This document shows positions 23,676 to 31,230 of a DNA stretch of 64,000 nt, piece after piece; the first letter of the stretch is position 1; each line of letters starts with the position of its first letter. The position numbers and the translations under genes were made by a program. Source of the stretch: Pseudomonas syringae CC1557 (GTDB lineage: Bacteria > Pseudomonadota > Gammaproteobacteria > Pseudomonadales > Pseudomonadaceae); the NCBI RefSeq assembly GCF_000452705.1, contig NZ_CP007014.1:2790001-2854000 (forward strand), read 5' to 3'. The notes below the pieces were generated by a model that was not told the DNA's origin, did not search any database, and saw only the letters and a program-made list of their open reading frames with translations.

Positions 23676-24224
23676 CTATGCGGCGGGCTTCACCCAAAAT
23701 ACTTCTCCATGGAGCGCAAGCTTCATACCCAGCGCTTTGCGAGCAGCGGTGGCGTCTTGCTTGTTTGCATATGCGCCGACGCTTAGGACCGAGCCGTCCG
23801 GCTCTAGCATGGGATAGCCTGCTGCATGAATTAATGTGGCAACGCGCTCTATATCGGGACCAGGCCTACAAGGTATGCGCACGACCCATCCATGTACCAA
23901 GGCCGTTGGTTCGGCAGCCTCTACATCGGCACCACAGAACCGGCACTTCACAGCAGCAGCCTTGATTGTCTCGGCGCAGAAAGGGCATGCCCGGGTATCC
24001 ACAGCTTCTTGGGGCACGGGCTGAGACGTTTTGCGCCCGAAGATCACCATCAGTAAGCCAGCGATCGTGATGATCCCGCCCGTGAGCGTTAAGTTTGATC
24101 GGTCGGACATCAGGCCCAGGTTATTGACTCTGCCCAAGCCGGTAGGCACCGATATATCCATGCCGATGGCATAGATCAGACACGCAATACCCGCAATCAA
24201 AACAAAAATGCCAAAACTACGCAT
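23676..24224 (-). CDS. Membrane protein with zinc ribbon and SPOR-like end (cargo)
   Basis: 182 residues. Two membrane helices (MRSFGIFVLIAGIACLIYAI and LTLTGGIITIAGLLMVIFG), then a zinc ribbon ACPFCAETIKAAAVKCRFCG, then a C-terminal domain ending VGAYANKQDATAARKALG with the repeat pattern of SPOR (peptidoglycan-binding) domains. It sits between the OL and repressor regions with its own terminator, the usual place of lysogeny-expressed genes. A superinfection-exclusion role is possible (inference). Confidence 0.65.
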   Translation of the reverse strand: MRSFGIFVLIAGIACLIYAIGMDISVPTGLGRVNNLGLMSDRSNLTLTGGIITIAGLLMVIFGRKTSQPVPQEAVDTRACPFCAETIKAAAVKCRFCGADVEAAEPTALVHGWVVRIPCRPGPDIERVATLIHAAGYPMLEPDGSVLSVGAYANKQDATAARKALGMKLALHGEVFWVKPAA

Positions 24225-24466
24225 CGCCAGCTCTCCCTGAATGATTTGGGATTCTACCATGCAGGCGAACAGCGGCCGACGATCCGCCACCGCAAAATCC
24301 CGCTCAGCGGCAGGTCGGGTCAGATCGAACAGGGGCAGGCTGTGCAAGGGCGAGTAGGGCACTGAAGGCGCATTAGGCATAATGCCCGCAGTATCCAGTT
24401 TCCCGACTACACTCCGCGAGATGTAGGCCTCAGGAATTCTCCTGGCCTGCGACAAGGATGGTCCGA

Positions 24467-24724
24467 ATGACTTCCAACATGGATCTGAGGCCTATCATTG
24501 AGGCTGCTTTTTTGCCGATGAAATGCGTATGCGATTTCGTCTCGGCAGGCTTGATGACGATCCGGATATCCAACCCGGTCACCGAGACGGAAGAGTTCAC
24601 CTTCACAGGTATCGATACGACCGCACTGGTTACGATCCGCGATATCGTCGGGCTTATACTTGAGGTGAAAGCGGAGATGAGGCTGCGGCGCTCAGCGTTC
24701 TATCTGCATCCAAGAGGAAGGTAA
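24467..24724 (+). CDS. DUF1652 protein
   Basis: 85 residues. The DUF1652 core is visible: LRPIIEAAFLPMKCVCDF, then MTIRISNP and TGIDTTALVTIRDIVGLILEVKAEM. This is a Pseudomonas-centred family of unknown function, sometimes linked to stress or envelope regulation. AAGGA lies 8 bases before the ATG at 24467. Confidence 0.75.
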   Translation: MTSNMDLRPIIEAAFLPMKCVCDFVSAGLMTIRISNPVTETEEFTFTGIDTTALVTIRDIVGLILEVKAEMRLRRSAFYLHPRGR

Positions 24725-24816
24725 GCGTAGGCTGAATAAGAAGCCCGCTCAGTTACGAGCCTTAGGAATTAATGCCGCTCTGATACAATCCTCAAACTAA
24801 AATTTTGGAGTTGGAA

Positions 24817-25425
24817 ATGAAACGGATTATCGCCTTATCTGTGTTCGCTTTTTTCCTTGGCGGATGTGCCTCTGGGGCTGTATGGAAAGCCACTGGCAGC
24901 ACTGACGAATTCACTGACAAGACCACCATGATGGTGACGACCGGGGACTTTTCTACGAGTAGCGGCATTATTACAAGTACGCTGAAATTCTACCCGGTTG
25001 TGCGAAAAGAGGGCGGGCAAGTTTATGTAGGCGTCATGTCTGGCGGCAGGTTTAAGATCCCTGTAGGCACCGTGCAGCTGCGGATCGATCAAAACGAAGC
25101 TTGGACTATCACGCCACAGGAGACGCCAGTGAGCTTAATGCCTGCTGCGCCGCAGTACGTTCTGAACCTGCCCCCCGAGCAGGCTGCCATCGTCAAAAAC
25201 GCACAAGAACAGGCCATGATCAACGCCACACAGATGATGAGCCCTTACACCATCGCAGGCGGCGATAAGGCCAAGAATATTCTCAAGCAGATGCTTGCTG
25301 GGAAGGTTCTCAAATACCGCACAGTAGGAATCAATCAGGCAGCCTCGACAACTGGCGAGGTTGCGCTCGATCCTTCTCTGGCCGAATCGCTAAGGCTGGT
25401 AGGGATAGAAGCGGCGTCGCTGTAG
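24817..25425 (+). CDS. Lysogeny-expressed lipoprotein
   Basis: 202 residues with the lipobox FFLGGC at residue 17. The mature part is beta-rich (TTMMVTTGDFSTSSGIITST, GGQVYVGVMSGGRFKIPVG), followed by a helical stretch (PPEQAAIVKNAQEQAMINATQ). TTGGAG precedes the ATG; TTAGGA/TACAAT (24762-24789) is a possible promoter. An outer-membrane lipoprotein in the immunity region could block superinfection, but no family is recognised. Confidence 0.65.
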   Translation: MKRIIALSVFAFFLGGCASGAVWKATGSTDEFTDKTTMMVTTGDFSTSSGIITSTLKFYPVVRKEGGQVYVGVMSGGRFKIPVGTVQLRIDQNEAWTITPQETPVSLMPAAPQYVLNLPPEQAAIVKNAQEQAMINATQMMSPYTIAGGDKAKNILKQMLAGKVLKYRTVGINQAASTTGEVALDPSLAESLRLVGIEAASL

Positions 25426-25487
25426 TCCTGGCAGCAAAGCCTGCTCGATTGCGTACCGGTCAGATAGGAAAGGGTAGCAGGTAGAAT

Positions 25488-25513
25488 GAAAAAGCCCGGC
25501 GCAGGGCCGGGCT
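25488..25513 (-). terminator. Terminator of the 43-residue secreted peptide
   Basis: Stem AGCCCGGC / GCCGGGCT; on the minus strand it is followed by TTTTTC. It may also serve the convergent lipoprotein gene. Confidence 0.8.
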
Positions 25514-25517
25514 CCTG

Positions 25518-25649
25518 TTACTTACAGGTCCCACCTTTGTGGTGAGAGCCAGTACCGCCAGTTGGATGCGTGCCCTTGGGGCATGCTGAGGCAGAAACTG
25601 AAACGAATGAAAGTAGTGCGATGAGCCCAGCGATAGCTATCTTTTTCAT
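25518..25649 (-). CDS. 43-residue secreted peptide
   Basis: A typical signal peptide (MKKIAIAGLIALLSFVSVSA, cleavage after ASA) leaves a mature peptide of about 21 residues, CPKGTHPTGGTGSHHKGGTCK: two Cys at the ends with Gly/His/Lys between. GGAGG precedes the ATG. Similar tiny exported peptides occur in Pseudomonas (recall). Metal binding by the histidines is conceivable. Confidence 0.6.
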   Translation of the reverse strand: MKKIAIAGLIALLSFVSVSASACPKGTHPTGGTGSHHKGGTCK

Positions 25650-25741
25650 AGAGCCTCCTTGCACTGCGAGATGCAGTACAAGGATATCGGCGCAATGAAC
25701 TTCTTCTTGAAGAAAGCCCGATGCGGGGCCAGCGTTAGGGG

Positions 25742-26110
25742 CTATGGCTTGAATAACCATCCTCTTTGCTCTGCAACGGCTCTAAGCAATTTGGCTTTTC
25801 TCCTGACATCATTGGGGCTGTAACCACTGAAATCTATAATAGCGTGCTCTGGGAACGGCTCAGGATCCGGTCTTACTTGCAGGCCGTTGTTTGAGCACTC
25901 ATCCATCGTTACGGAGAGCACTCCTGTAGACTTCAGTCCAAGCCCTTCAACAAAATGAACGTAGGCAGCAGGTGCTTCAATTAAGTCGCCATCGTAGCAA
26001 GATAGTTTCAGCTCGTCCTTAGGGGTTGGGCTGAATGCTTGGGATGTAATTTTTCCGTCTTGTATAAAGCTTGGGTTTATCTGCCTCAAAAGATGAGTTT
26101 CTTCCTGCAT
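25742..26110 (-). CDS. Uncharacterised partner protein B of two-gene cargo unit
   Basis: 122 residues (MQEETHLLRQINPSFIQDGK ... VAEQRGWLFKP) containing LSCYDGDLIEAPAAYVHF and RPDPEPFPEHAIIDFSGYS. Proteins of this kind are widespread and unnamed (recall). Its ATG overlaps the stop of the 375-residue partner (TAATG), so the two are made together. No catalytic motif recognised. Being second in the operon and small, it could be an antitoxin-, sensor- or adaptor-like subunit. Confidence 0.65.
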   Translation of the reverse strand: MQEETHLLRQINPSFIQDGKITSQAFSPTPKDELKLSCYDGDLIEAPAAYVHFVEGLGLKSTGVLSVTMDECSNNGLQVRPDPEPFPEHAIIDFSGYSPNDVRRKAKLLRAVAEQRGWLFKP

Positions 26111-27237
26111 TAAATCTCTCCTTTAGCCGCCTGAGAAATAGTTTCGATCAAAGCGGCAACATCATCTTTATCGTTCAGTGATAGCCTAAGGAAGATTTCC
26201 TCAAAGGTAACTGTATTCAGTCCGTGTAGTTCTGCTGATCGGTCCGGAAATAAAATTTCCAGGCTCAAATCCTGATTTCCCGTCCGCCATTCAAGCTGAA
26301 TGCCGCCTTCTTCTGTGGGGTATAGGTAAGGGACAGGCAGAGCGGATGGATAGGATTCTTCAAAAAAAATTTCCAACCAATCAAAATCAGCGCGTGCAGG
26401 AACGCGGCCGATCCCGTCCAACCAACCTGGTCGGAGTAGTCTCAGTTCGTCCAGCCTCGCAAGAGGGTCGATGCTTTCGATGATGGCTGCGTCCTCAATC
26501 ATATCGAAAGAGTCTAGACGTTCATTTCGATCAAATCGACCAATACCAGACACCGAGACCCTTACACCCGACAGGTAACCGTTCATGGCCTCAAGGATCA
26601 CGTCCAGATGAATAGCGTCAAGCCCTGCGGCAATTTTTCTCCCATTTGCTGTTTGAAGCTCGAAGCTCATCTTGTCCAAGTCGAGCTCGGAAACCAGCCC
26701 CCTCACTGTAATTTCGTCAGTGAGAATCTCATTCTCTGATGCGAGTAGAAGCCTTCTCCGGGTTAGCTTGGAAAGTCTAGCTGGCCTCTCGCGACCAGGG
26801 AAAAATTCCAGAATTTCTCCCTCCCTCAGGCCTCGCCCAAAGCGATCAAAATAGCCCAAAAGGTTGGTAGGTAGATGTCGCGTGATATCTTCGTTCCGCT
26901 CTGCGGCATCAATAGCATTCCCAATTGCCTCTGCAGCTCTGAAAAAGTAATCTTCATTCGCTGCGGGAAACAATCCTGCGGAAGGGTCATTATATTCGAT
27001 GGCAATTGCAGCTTTAGCGCTCCCAGGATTTACGGCTGATAGGGCCAAGCTCAGCGGGGCTGTAAACCCTTTTGGCGTTCTAATCCGATCGTTATCTTGG
27101 ACATATTTCCACTTAGCTACGGCGATTAAAAATTCTTCAAGGACGGATAAGTCTTTAAGCAATTCCAGAGGAATTGTGTGGTCGCTAAATCTTGCCCCTA
27201 CAAGTCGGGGCTCCATAATCGGTCTTTTCATGAGCAT
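26110..27237 (-). CDS. Uncharacterised partner protein A of two-gene cargo unit
   Basis: About 375 residues; candidate starts at 27237 and 27231 lie behind a GAGAG/GATGGA purine stretch, with longer in-frame starts to 27258. Features: a helical N-third (LLKDLSVLEEFLIAVAKWKYV), a central beta-rich part (RGLVSELDLDKMSFEL, GVRVSVSGIGRFDRN) and a C-terminal YLYPTEEGGIQLEW strand block. No known domain. AT-richer than the phage backbone. Placed between OL and the repressor, where prophages commonly carry immunity genes; a candidate defence module with the downstream gene. Confidence 0.65.
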   Translation of the reverse strand: MLMKRPIMEPRLVGARFSDHTIPLELLKDLSVLEEFLIAVAKWKYVQDNDRIRTPKGFTAPLSLALSAVNPGSAKAAIAIEYNDPSAGLFPAANEDYFFRAAEAIGNAIDAAERNEDITRHLPTNLLGYFDRFGRGLREGEILEFFPGRERPARLSKLTRRRLLLASENEILTDEITVRGLVSELDLDKMSFELQTANGRKIAAGLDAIHLDVILEAMNGYLSGVRVSVSGIGRFDRNERLDSFDMIEDAAIIESIDPLARLDELRLLRPGWLDGIGRVPARADFDWLEIFFEESYPSALPVPYLYPTEEGGIQLEWRTGNQDLSLEILFPDRSAELHGLNTVTFEEIFLRLSLNDKDDVAALIETISQAAKGEI

Positions 27238-27362
27238 TCCATCTCTCGTTAACATCAATAAAACCGATTGCCGGGTCAGCAGAGATGAGCTACAGAAAAA
27301 CGCCTCCCCCCAAACAGAATCATGCCCAAATTATTCCCACAACTGCACAATCCGTCCAGCCT

Positions 27363-27584
27363 TTACCGCACCCGCATACCGTAGAAGTGATTCAGCGCTA
27401 TCAGCTCAATCACAGCCACGAAAACGCACAATACGACGAAGCCCGGACTGAAGACGCGCTTGCGGCCGGATGATCCTCCGCCCAGCCAGGCCGAGTCGGA
27501 AGCGCCGGGAATCACCATGAGTAACGCCAGCCAGGCAATGGCCCCGGCCTTGCTCCAGAAGTGCTGTTCTCGCCATGCGCTCAT
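27363..27584 (-). CDS. Small two-helix membrane protein
   Basis: 73 residues with membrane segments AGAIAWLALLMVIPG and GFVVLCVFVAVIELIALNHF. The start overlaps the upstream lipoprotein stop (TGATG). Together the two form a small envelope operon in the immunity region. Function unknown. Confidence 0.55.
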   Translation of the reverse strand: MSAWREQHFWSKAGAIAWLALLMVIPGASDSAWLGGGSSGRKRVFSPGFVVLCVFVAVIELIALNHFYGMRVR

Positions 27585-27892
27585 CACTTTAGCAAATTAA
27601 AGCTAGGGCAATTCATTGCATGATGGCGTCGCATAAGCGCTGGATACACTGACTCATCGTAAATCGGGAAGCCAGGGCCAGGGTCTGTGCGCTGGGCGTG
27701 GTGAAGCGCGTCGTCCATAAAAGCCGATCTTGCGAGATCCTGAACGGCCCGACATTGCTCAACTCGCTCGGCTTCCGTCGCCGGCATTGGGAGTGCTTCG
27801 ATTTTCTTTTCGTATTCAGTTTTTGGCTTGCTGGCGCAGCTTGAGACAATAAAGGAAACGACTATCAGGACCGAAACTCTAAAGACATTCAT
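27584..27892 (-). CDS. Small lipoprotein
   Basis: 102 residues; signal core MNVFRVSVLIVVSFIVSSC with the lipobox VSSC at residue 19, then a soluble helical part (EYEKKIEALPMPATEAERVE). Coupled to the two-helix membrane protein downstream. Ribosome site weak. A cargo gene with possible exclusion role; not recognised. Confidence 0.6.
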   Translation of the reverse strand: MNVFRVSVLIVVSFIVSSCASKPKTEYEKKIEALPMPATEAERVEQCRAVQDLARSAFMDDALHHAQRTDPGPGFPIYDESVYPALMRRHHAMNCPSFNLLK

Positions 27893-27926
27893 TTCACATT
27901 CCATAATGATGAACCAGATGACCCGG

Positions 27927-28166
27927 CTACTCAGATCGTTCCCGTACAATCCGTCCTTGCCTAACCTCATCTACATACCCAGCCAGCTTGTCCTCGTCGG
28001 CCTGGAACAAAATGATCATCTTCAGGACGGCTTGGGCATCAGCCTCGTTACCCGCCAGGCTCAATCGCTCGACGATCCGCAGCAACTCCACGGCCGACCA
28101 TTTCAAGTCAGAGGCGAGGCCCTGTAGGTCGCGTGCCAATTGTTGATTCGGCTTCGTCAATCCCAT
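27927..28166 (-). CDS. Small helical phage protein next to repressor
   Basis: 79 residues, nearly all helix (NQQLARDLQGLASDLKWSAV, ELLRIVERLSLAGNEADAQA). AGGAG lies 9 bases before the ATG at 28166. It lies directly downstream of the repressor gene on the same strand, so it may share its transcript from PRM. Function unknown. Confidence 0.6.
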   Translation of the reverse strand: MGLTKPNQQLARDLQGLASDLKWSAVELLRIVERLSLAGNEADAQAVLKMIILFQADEDKLAGYVDEVRQGRIVRERSE

Positions 28167-28211
28167 GACTGGTACTCCTACGAATTCCCGCCGCGCCATA
28201 TGGCTCGGCTT

Positions 28212-28874
28212 TCATGCAAATTTCGTCAGCGCTCTGACCACCACACCGATGATCCTACAATCGTCCGCGCACTGTACCGTAGGGTACGCCGCGTTCAGCG
28301 GTTTCAAAAACCTGACGCCACCGTCTTCTACCAGCTTCTTGAATGTTGCCTCATTGCTCCCGGCCAGCTTGGCTATCACAAGCTGTCCAGGGCGCACGTC
28401 TGCCTGGGTGTCTACAAGGATCTGGGAGCCCTCAGGAATCGAAGGGGCAGTAGGCGCCGTCATCGAGTCTCCTTTGACCAGCAGCCAGAAAGCCGGGCCT
28501 TTAGCCTTGTAGTCAGACATCTCGTGATCATCAGAGGCACCAGGCGCGTAGGGCTCAACCGCTTCGGACCACGCACCAGCAGCTACCCAGCTCACTACAG
28601 GGTAGCGGTACATGCGCGGTGGCTGATCAACGTGAGCGACATTGGATTGCTCTGCTGATTCTGAGGCCGGTCGCGGCCCGCCGTCCCAGAGCCATTTGCT
28701 CGGAACACGCAAAACCTTCGCAATCCTCTCGATGTTTTCACGCTTAGGGGATTTTGATTCGCCGGTAATTATCCTGTGAATAGTCGGCTGCGTGACGCCA
28801 GCCTGACGCGCCAGCTCGCCCTCGCTCCAGCCGCGAGCATTCATCTCCGAGAAGACTCGGTCCCCGATATGCAT
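28212..28874 (-). CDS. CI-like phage repressor (S24 self-cleaving)
   Basis: 220 residues. The N-terminal helix-turn-helix (about 17-40: GELARQAGVTQPTIHRIITG) binds operators. The C-terminal LexA/CI peptidase has the cleavage dipeptide Ala99-Gly100 in WVAAGAWSE, nucleophile Ser137 in VKGDSM and Lys179 in ATFKKLV. RecA-stimulated self-cleavage should trigger prophage induction. It is divergent from the Cro-like gene with three operators between them. GGTGA precedes its ATG. Confidence 0.93.
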   Translation of the reverse strand: MHIGDRVFSEMNARGWSEGELARQAGVTQPTIHRIITGESKSPKRENIERIAKVLRVPSKWLWDGGPRPASESAEQSNVAHVDQPPRMYRYPVVSWVAAGAWSEAVEPYAPGASDDHEMSDYKAKGPAFWLLVKGDSMTAPTAPSIPEGSQILVDTQADVRPGQLVIAKLAGSNEATFKKLVEDGGVRFLKPLNAAYPTVQCADDCRIIGVVVRALTKFA

Positions 28875-28893
28875 TTTTCACCAATAAGAAAAC

Positions 28894-28922
28894 GTATTAC
28901 GGGAGTGTATTGCCTGTTCCAA
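28894..28922 (-). promoter_or_regulatory. PRM-like repressor promoter
   Basis: Minus-strand TTGGAA (28917-28922) and TAATAC (28894-28899) are 17 bases apart. The operator at 28896 covers its -10 and the central operator its -35, so the repressor can autoregulate. Confidence 0.6.
28896..28911. promoter_or_regulatory. Operator OR3-like
   Basis: ATTACGGGAGTGTATT, two mismatches to AATACGNNNNCGTATT. It overlaps the -10 of the repressor promoter; 25 bases from the next operator. Confidence 0.65.
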
Positions 28923-28938
28923 TACGTACGCGTATTAT
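28910..28938 (+). promoter_or_regulatory. PR-like early promoter
   Basis: TTGCCT (28910-28915) and TATTAT (28933-28938) with a 17-base spacer, overlapping the central operator. It drives the Cro-like gene and the rightward replication operon. Confidence 0.7.
28921..28936. promoter_or_regulatory. Operator OR2-like (central)
   Basis: AATACGTACGCGTATT, perfect match to the consensus half-sites; lies in the PR spacer/-10. Confidence 0.8.
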
Positions 28939-28944
28939 TGGTTC

Positions 28945-28960
28945 AATACGTCGCCGAATT
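28945..28960. promoter_or_regulatory. Operator OR1-like
   Basis: AATACGTCGCCGAATT, one mismatch in the second half-site; 24 bases from the central operator and just upstream of the Cro-like ribosome site. Confidence 0.7.
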
Positions 28961-28970
28961 GGAGGCACCT

Positions 28971-29156
28971 ATGACGATTCAACAGATGCTTACCGGCTTG
29001 TTCGCCATGGGCTTTTCCCAGAAGGCGATCGCCGAAAAAGCTGAGACCACTCAGCCAACTATTCACCGGGCCAGTAAGGGTGCCGGGGTTCGCTACGAGA
29101 CAGGGAAAGCTATTGAGACCCTGTACGAAGAAGCCATTCAGAAATCAGCCGCTTAA
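28971..29156 (+). CDS. Cro-like helix-turn-helix regulator
   Basis: 61 residues with an HTH at about 14-37 (FSQKAIAEKAETTQPTIHRA). Its recognition helix shares TTQPTIHR with the repressor's VTQPTIHR, so both should read the same operators. GGAGG precedes the ATG. First gene of the rightward operon; expected to repress PRM and favour lysis. Confidence 0.85.
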   Translation: MTIQQMLTGLFAMGFSQKAIAEKAETTQPTIHRASKGAGVRYETGKAIETLYEEAIQKSAA

Positions 29157-29284
29157 ACCCCTTCATCAGCTACGCGCCGCTGGCCTAAATGGCTGATGAG
29201 ATGTCGCTGGTCCGCCGCGTCAATGAACAGATATTGCCCTGCCTCAACGCCAGGCACTACGGAAACAGAATCGAGGTTTTACGA

Positions 29285-29707
29285 ATGGAAAATTTCTTGC
29301 GGTCCTGCCAGAGCGCCGTCCTCGAAAACGAGGCCAAAAGCTTGGCAGCGAAAATGGGCGTTGCTCACGTGAGCCTGCTCCAGCGCGCCAACCCGGACAA
29401 CGATGCTCATCACCTGACCATTGAGCACCTGTTCGGGATTCTGCTGCACACGAATGATCTGCGACCGTTGAAAGCACTTGCTGACGAGTTCGGTTGCGAT
29501 GTCGTTGCACGCCAGCGGCCAGCACCGAAGCCACTGCTTGCAGCCCTGGCACATCTCGCCGCCGAATCGGGTGACGTAAAGCGCCTGGTCTACGACGCCA
29601 CCATCGACAACCACATCAGCCAGCACGAAAAAGCCCAAGGCGACAAAGCCATTCAAGAAGCGATCGACGCGCTTCAGGTGCTTCGCGAATCGCTGAAGGC
29701 TGCCTGA
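29285..29707 (+). CDS. CII-family phage regulator
   Basis: 140 residues from ATG at 29285 (GAGGT upstream). The pattern SLAAKMGVAHVSLLQRANPD, HHLTIEHLFGILLHTNDLRP and LADEFGCDVV matches the phage regulatory CII (CP76-type) family. These proteins activate lysogeny promoters or adjust early transcription. Located right after cro, as cII is in lambda-like phages. The C-terminal third is helical. Confidence 0.75.
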   Translation: MENFLRSCQSAVLENEAKSLAAKMGVAHVSLLQRANPDNDAHHLTIEHLFGILLHTNDLRPLKALADEFGCDVVARQRPAPKPLLAALAHLAAESGDVKRLVYDATIDNHISQHEKAQGDKAIQEAIDALQVLRESLKAA

Positions 29708-29740
29708 TGAGCCGGACCAAAAAGGTCGGGAAGTCCTGAT

Positions 29741-30328
29741 ATGCAGTACACCGTCACGATTAACCAGGTGAAGGCGTTGGAATGGGGGCTGAACTCTCAG
29801 CAGGCCCTGCTGTTTGCCTTCGTCTATGGGTGCCCCAGCTGGACCAAGCCAATCAAGACCGATGGCGGGATTTTCTTTGCGCTGAGCAAAGCGAAGATCA
29901 TCGAGGAGCTTCCGCTGCTCACTGACAAGCCTGATACCGCTTACCGCATGTTGAAGGCTCTGGAAGAGGCGGGTTTGATTGAGCTACGCACCGAATGCTT
30001 TCGACTCACCGAAAAAGGCTGTGAGTGGAACCCGAACCGCATGGGCTACGCCACCGCTTATCAACCTGCAGTTCTTCCGCCTCGGCGCAGGACAAAAAAG
30101 AAGCCTATTCCTTCCGGTCTGCGCGCGCAGGTCTTCGAGCGAGATGGTTATGTGTGCTTGCGATGCGGCTGCGCGGCGCGTTTTCGCCTGAGGGCCGACC
30201 ACGTTATTCCTGAAAGCCGGGGCGGCGAAGCTTCGATGGCGAACCTCCAAACCCTCTGCATGTCCTGCAACAGCTGGAAAGGCGTGCAGACGATTGATTT
30301 CCGCGCTTCCGCTGGAGGTGCAGCATGA
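29741..30328 (+). CDS. Winged-helix/HNH fusion protein
   Basis: 195 residues. The N-terminal ~105 residues look like a replication-type winged helix (ALSKAKIIEELPLLTDKP, AYRMLKALEEAGLIELR). A basic linker PPRRRTKKKP leads to an HNH nuclease: VCLRCGCAARFRLRADHVIP, GGEASMANLQTLCMSCN. HNH proteins in this position may nick DNA for replication or recombination. The stop overlaps the next start (ATGA). Confidence 0.78.
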   Translation: MQYTVTINQVKALEWGLNSQQALLFAFVYGCPSWTKPIKTDGGIFFALSKAKIIEELPLLTDKPDTAYRMLKALEEAGLIELRTECFRLTEKGCEWNPNRMGYATAYQPAVLPPRRRTKKKPIPSGLRAQVFERDGYVCLRCGCAARFRLRADHVIPESRGGEASMANLQTLCMSCNSWKGVQTIDFRASAGGAA

Positions 30329-31230
30329 GCATGACACTCATGGTCACCGCGATGAAGCTTCGCGTGGGCAACCCATTACGTAAGCTGGTACTGATCAAAC
30401 TGGCCGACAACGCCAGCGATATAGGCGAGTGCTGGCCGTCTTACCAGCACATCGCTGACCAGTGTGAGATCAGCAAGCGCTCTGTCATGAATCACATCAC
30501 TGCTCTGTGTGATGCGGGACTGTTGCGCAAGGAAATCCGTAAGGGTGGACCGAAGGGTAACTCTTCAAATGTCTACTTTCTGACCCTTGATGGTGGTGCA
30601 CCTCCTGCACCAGGGGTAGTGCAGGAGATTCACCAGGGTGGTGCAGCAGATGCACCCCCTAGTGAATCTGCTGCACTAGGGGGTAGTGCAGGAGCTGCAC
30701 CCAGAATCAGTCACTCTTCTGAACCAGTCATAGAACCGGTCATTGAACCAATTACGCCCCAGGCTTCCGCTGAGGTCGTGACGGGGCAGGTCGTGCCATT
30801 CCAGCCTCCACGAGTTGAGATTCCGGCCGATATGCCTGGGCCGAAAGATCGAACCTGCAAAACCTTCAAGGTCTGGGCGAATTACGCGATGGCCTACCGC
30901 AAGCGTTACAGCGCCTGGCCGGTGTGGAACGCCAAGGTCGGCGGCCAGCTCGGCCAACTGGTCGACCGTCTCGGCGCTGATGTCGCTCACCACGTCGCTG
31001 CCCACTTCCTGAAGACCAGCGATGCTGCCGTTCTGCGCAAATGCCACAGCCTCAACGAGCTGCTGGCAAACGCAGAGAGTTATCACACCCAGTGGGTAAC
31101 CGGTCAACGCGTCAACGGCACTACTGCCCGCCAGATGGAAAGGACCGAGGCGAATCTATCCGCAGCGGAGCAGGCCGCCCAGATGGTACTGGCCAAACGC
31201 CAAGCAGGTGACCGCAATGAATACCTCTGA
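30325..31230 (+). CDS. O-like replication initiator
   Basis: 301 residues. The N-terminal winged helix (about 15-85: SYQHIADQCEISKRSVMNHI, ALCDAGLLRKEIRKGG) is of the lambda O / phage replication type. A Gly/Ala/Pro-rich low-complexity middle (about 90-170) is encoded by iteron DNA, and a C-terminal helical domain follows. It should bind the iterons in its own gene and recruit the helicase loader. The 14-base overlap with the next gene matches O-P style coupling. Confidence 0.8.
   Translation: MSMTLMVTAMKLRVGNPLRKLVLIKLADNASDIGECWPSYQHIADQCEISKRSVMNHITALCDAGLLRKEIRKGGPKGNSSNVYFLTLDGGAPPAPGVVQEIHQGGAADAPPSESAALGGSAGAAPRISHSSEPVIEPVIEPITPQASAEVVTGQVVPFQPPRVEIPADMPGPKDRTCKTFKVWANYAMAYRKRYSAWPVWNAKVGGQLGQLVDRLGADVAHHVAAHFLKTSDAAVLRKCHSLNELLANAESYHTQWVTGQRVNGTTARQMERTEANLSAAEQAAQMVLAKRQAGDRNEYL
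30608..30696. other. Putative replication origin: iterons inside the O-like gene
   Basis: Three direct repeats of about 21 bases, form CACYAGGGGTAGTGCAGGAG (30608-30629, 30631-30651, 30674-30696). Between the second and third lies a perfect 11-bp inverted repeat, ACCCCCTAGTG (30654-30664) and CACTAGGGGGT (30674-30684) with a 9-base loop. Iterons within the initiator gene are the lambda ori layout. Confidence 0.7.

Noticed and set aside
30608..30696. CRISPR-like repeat array
   Set aside because: Repeats lie inside a coding gene with irregular short gaps; they fit replication iterons, not a CRISPR array.
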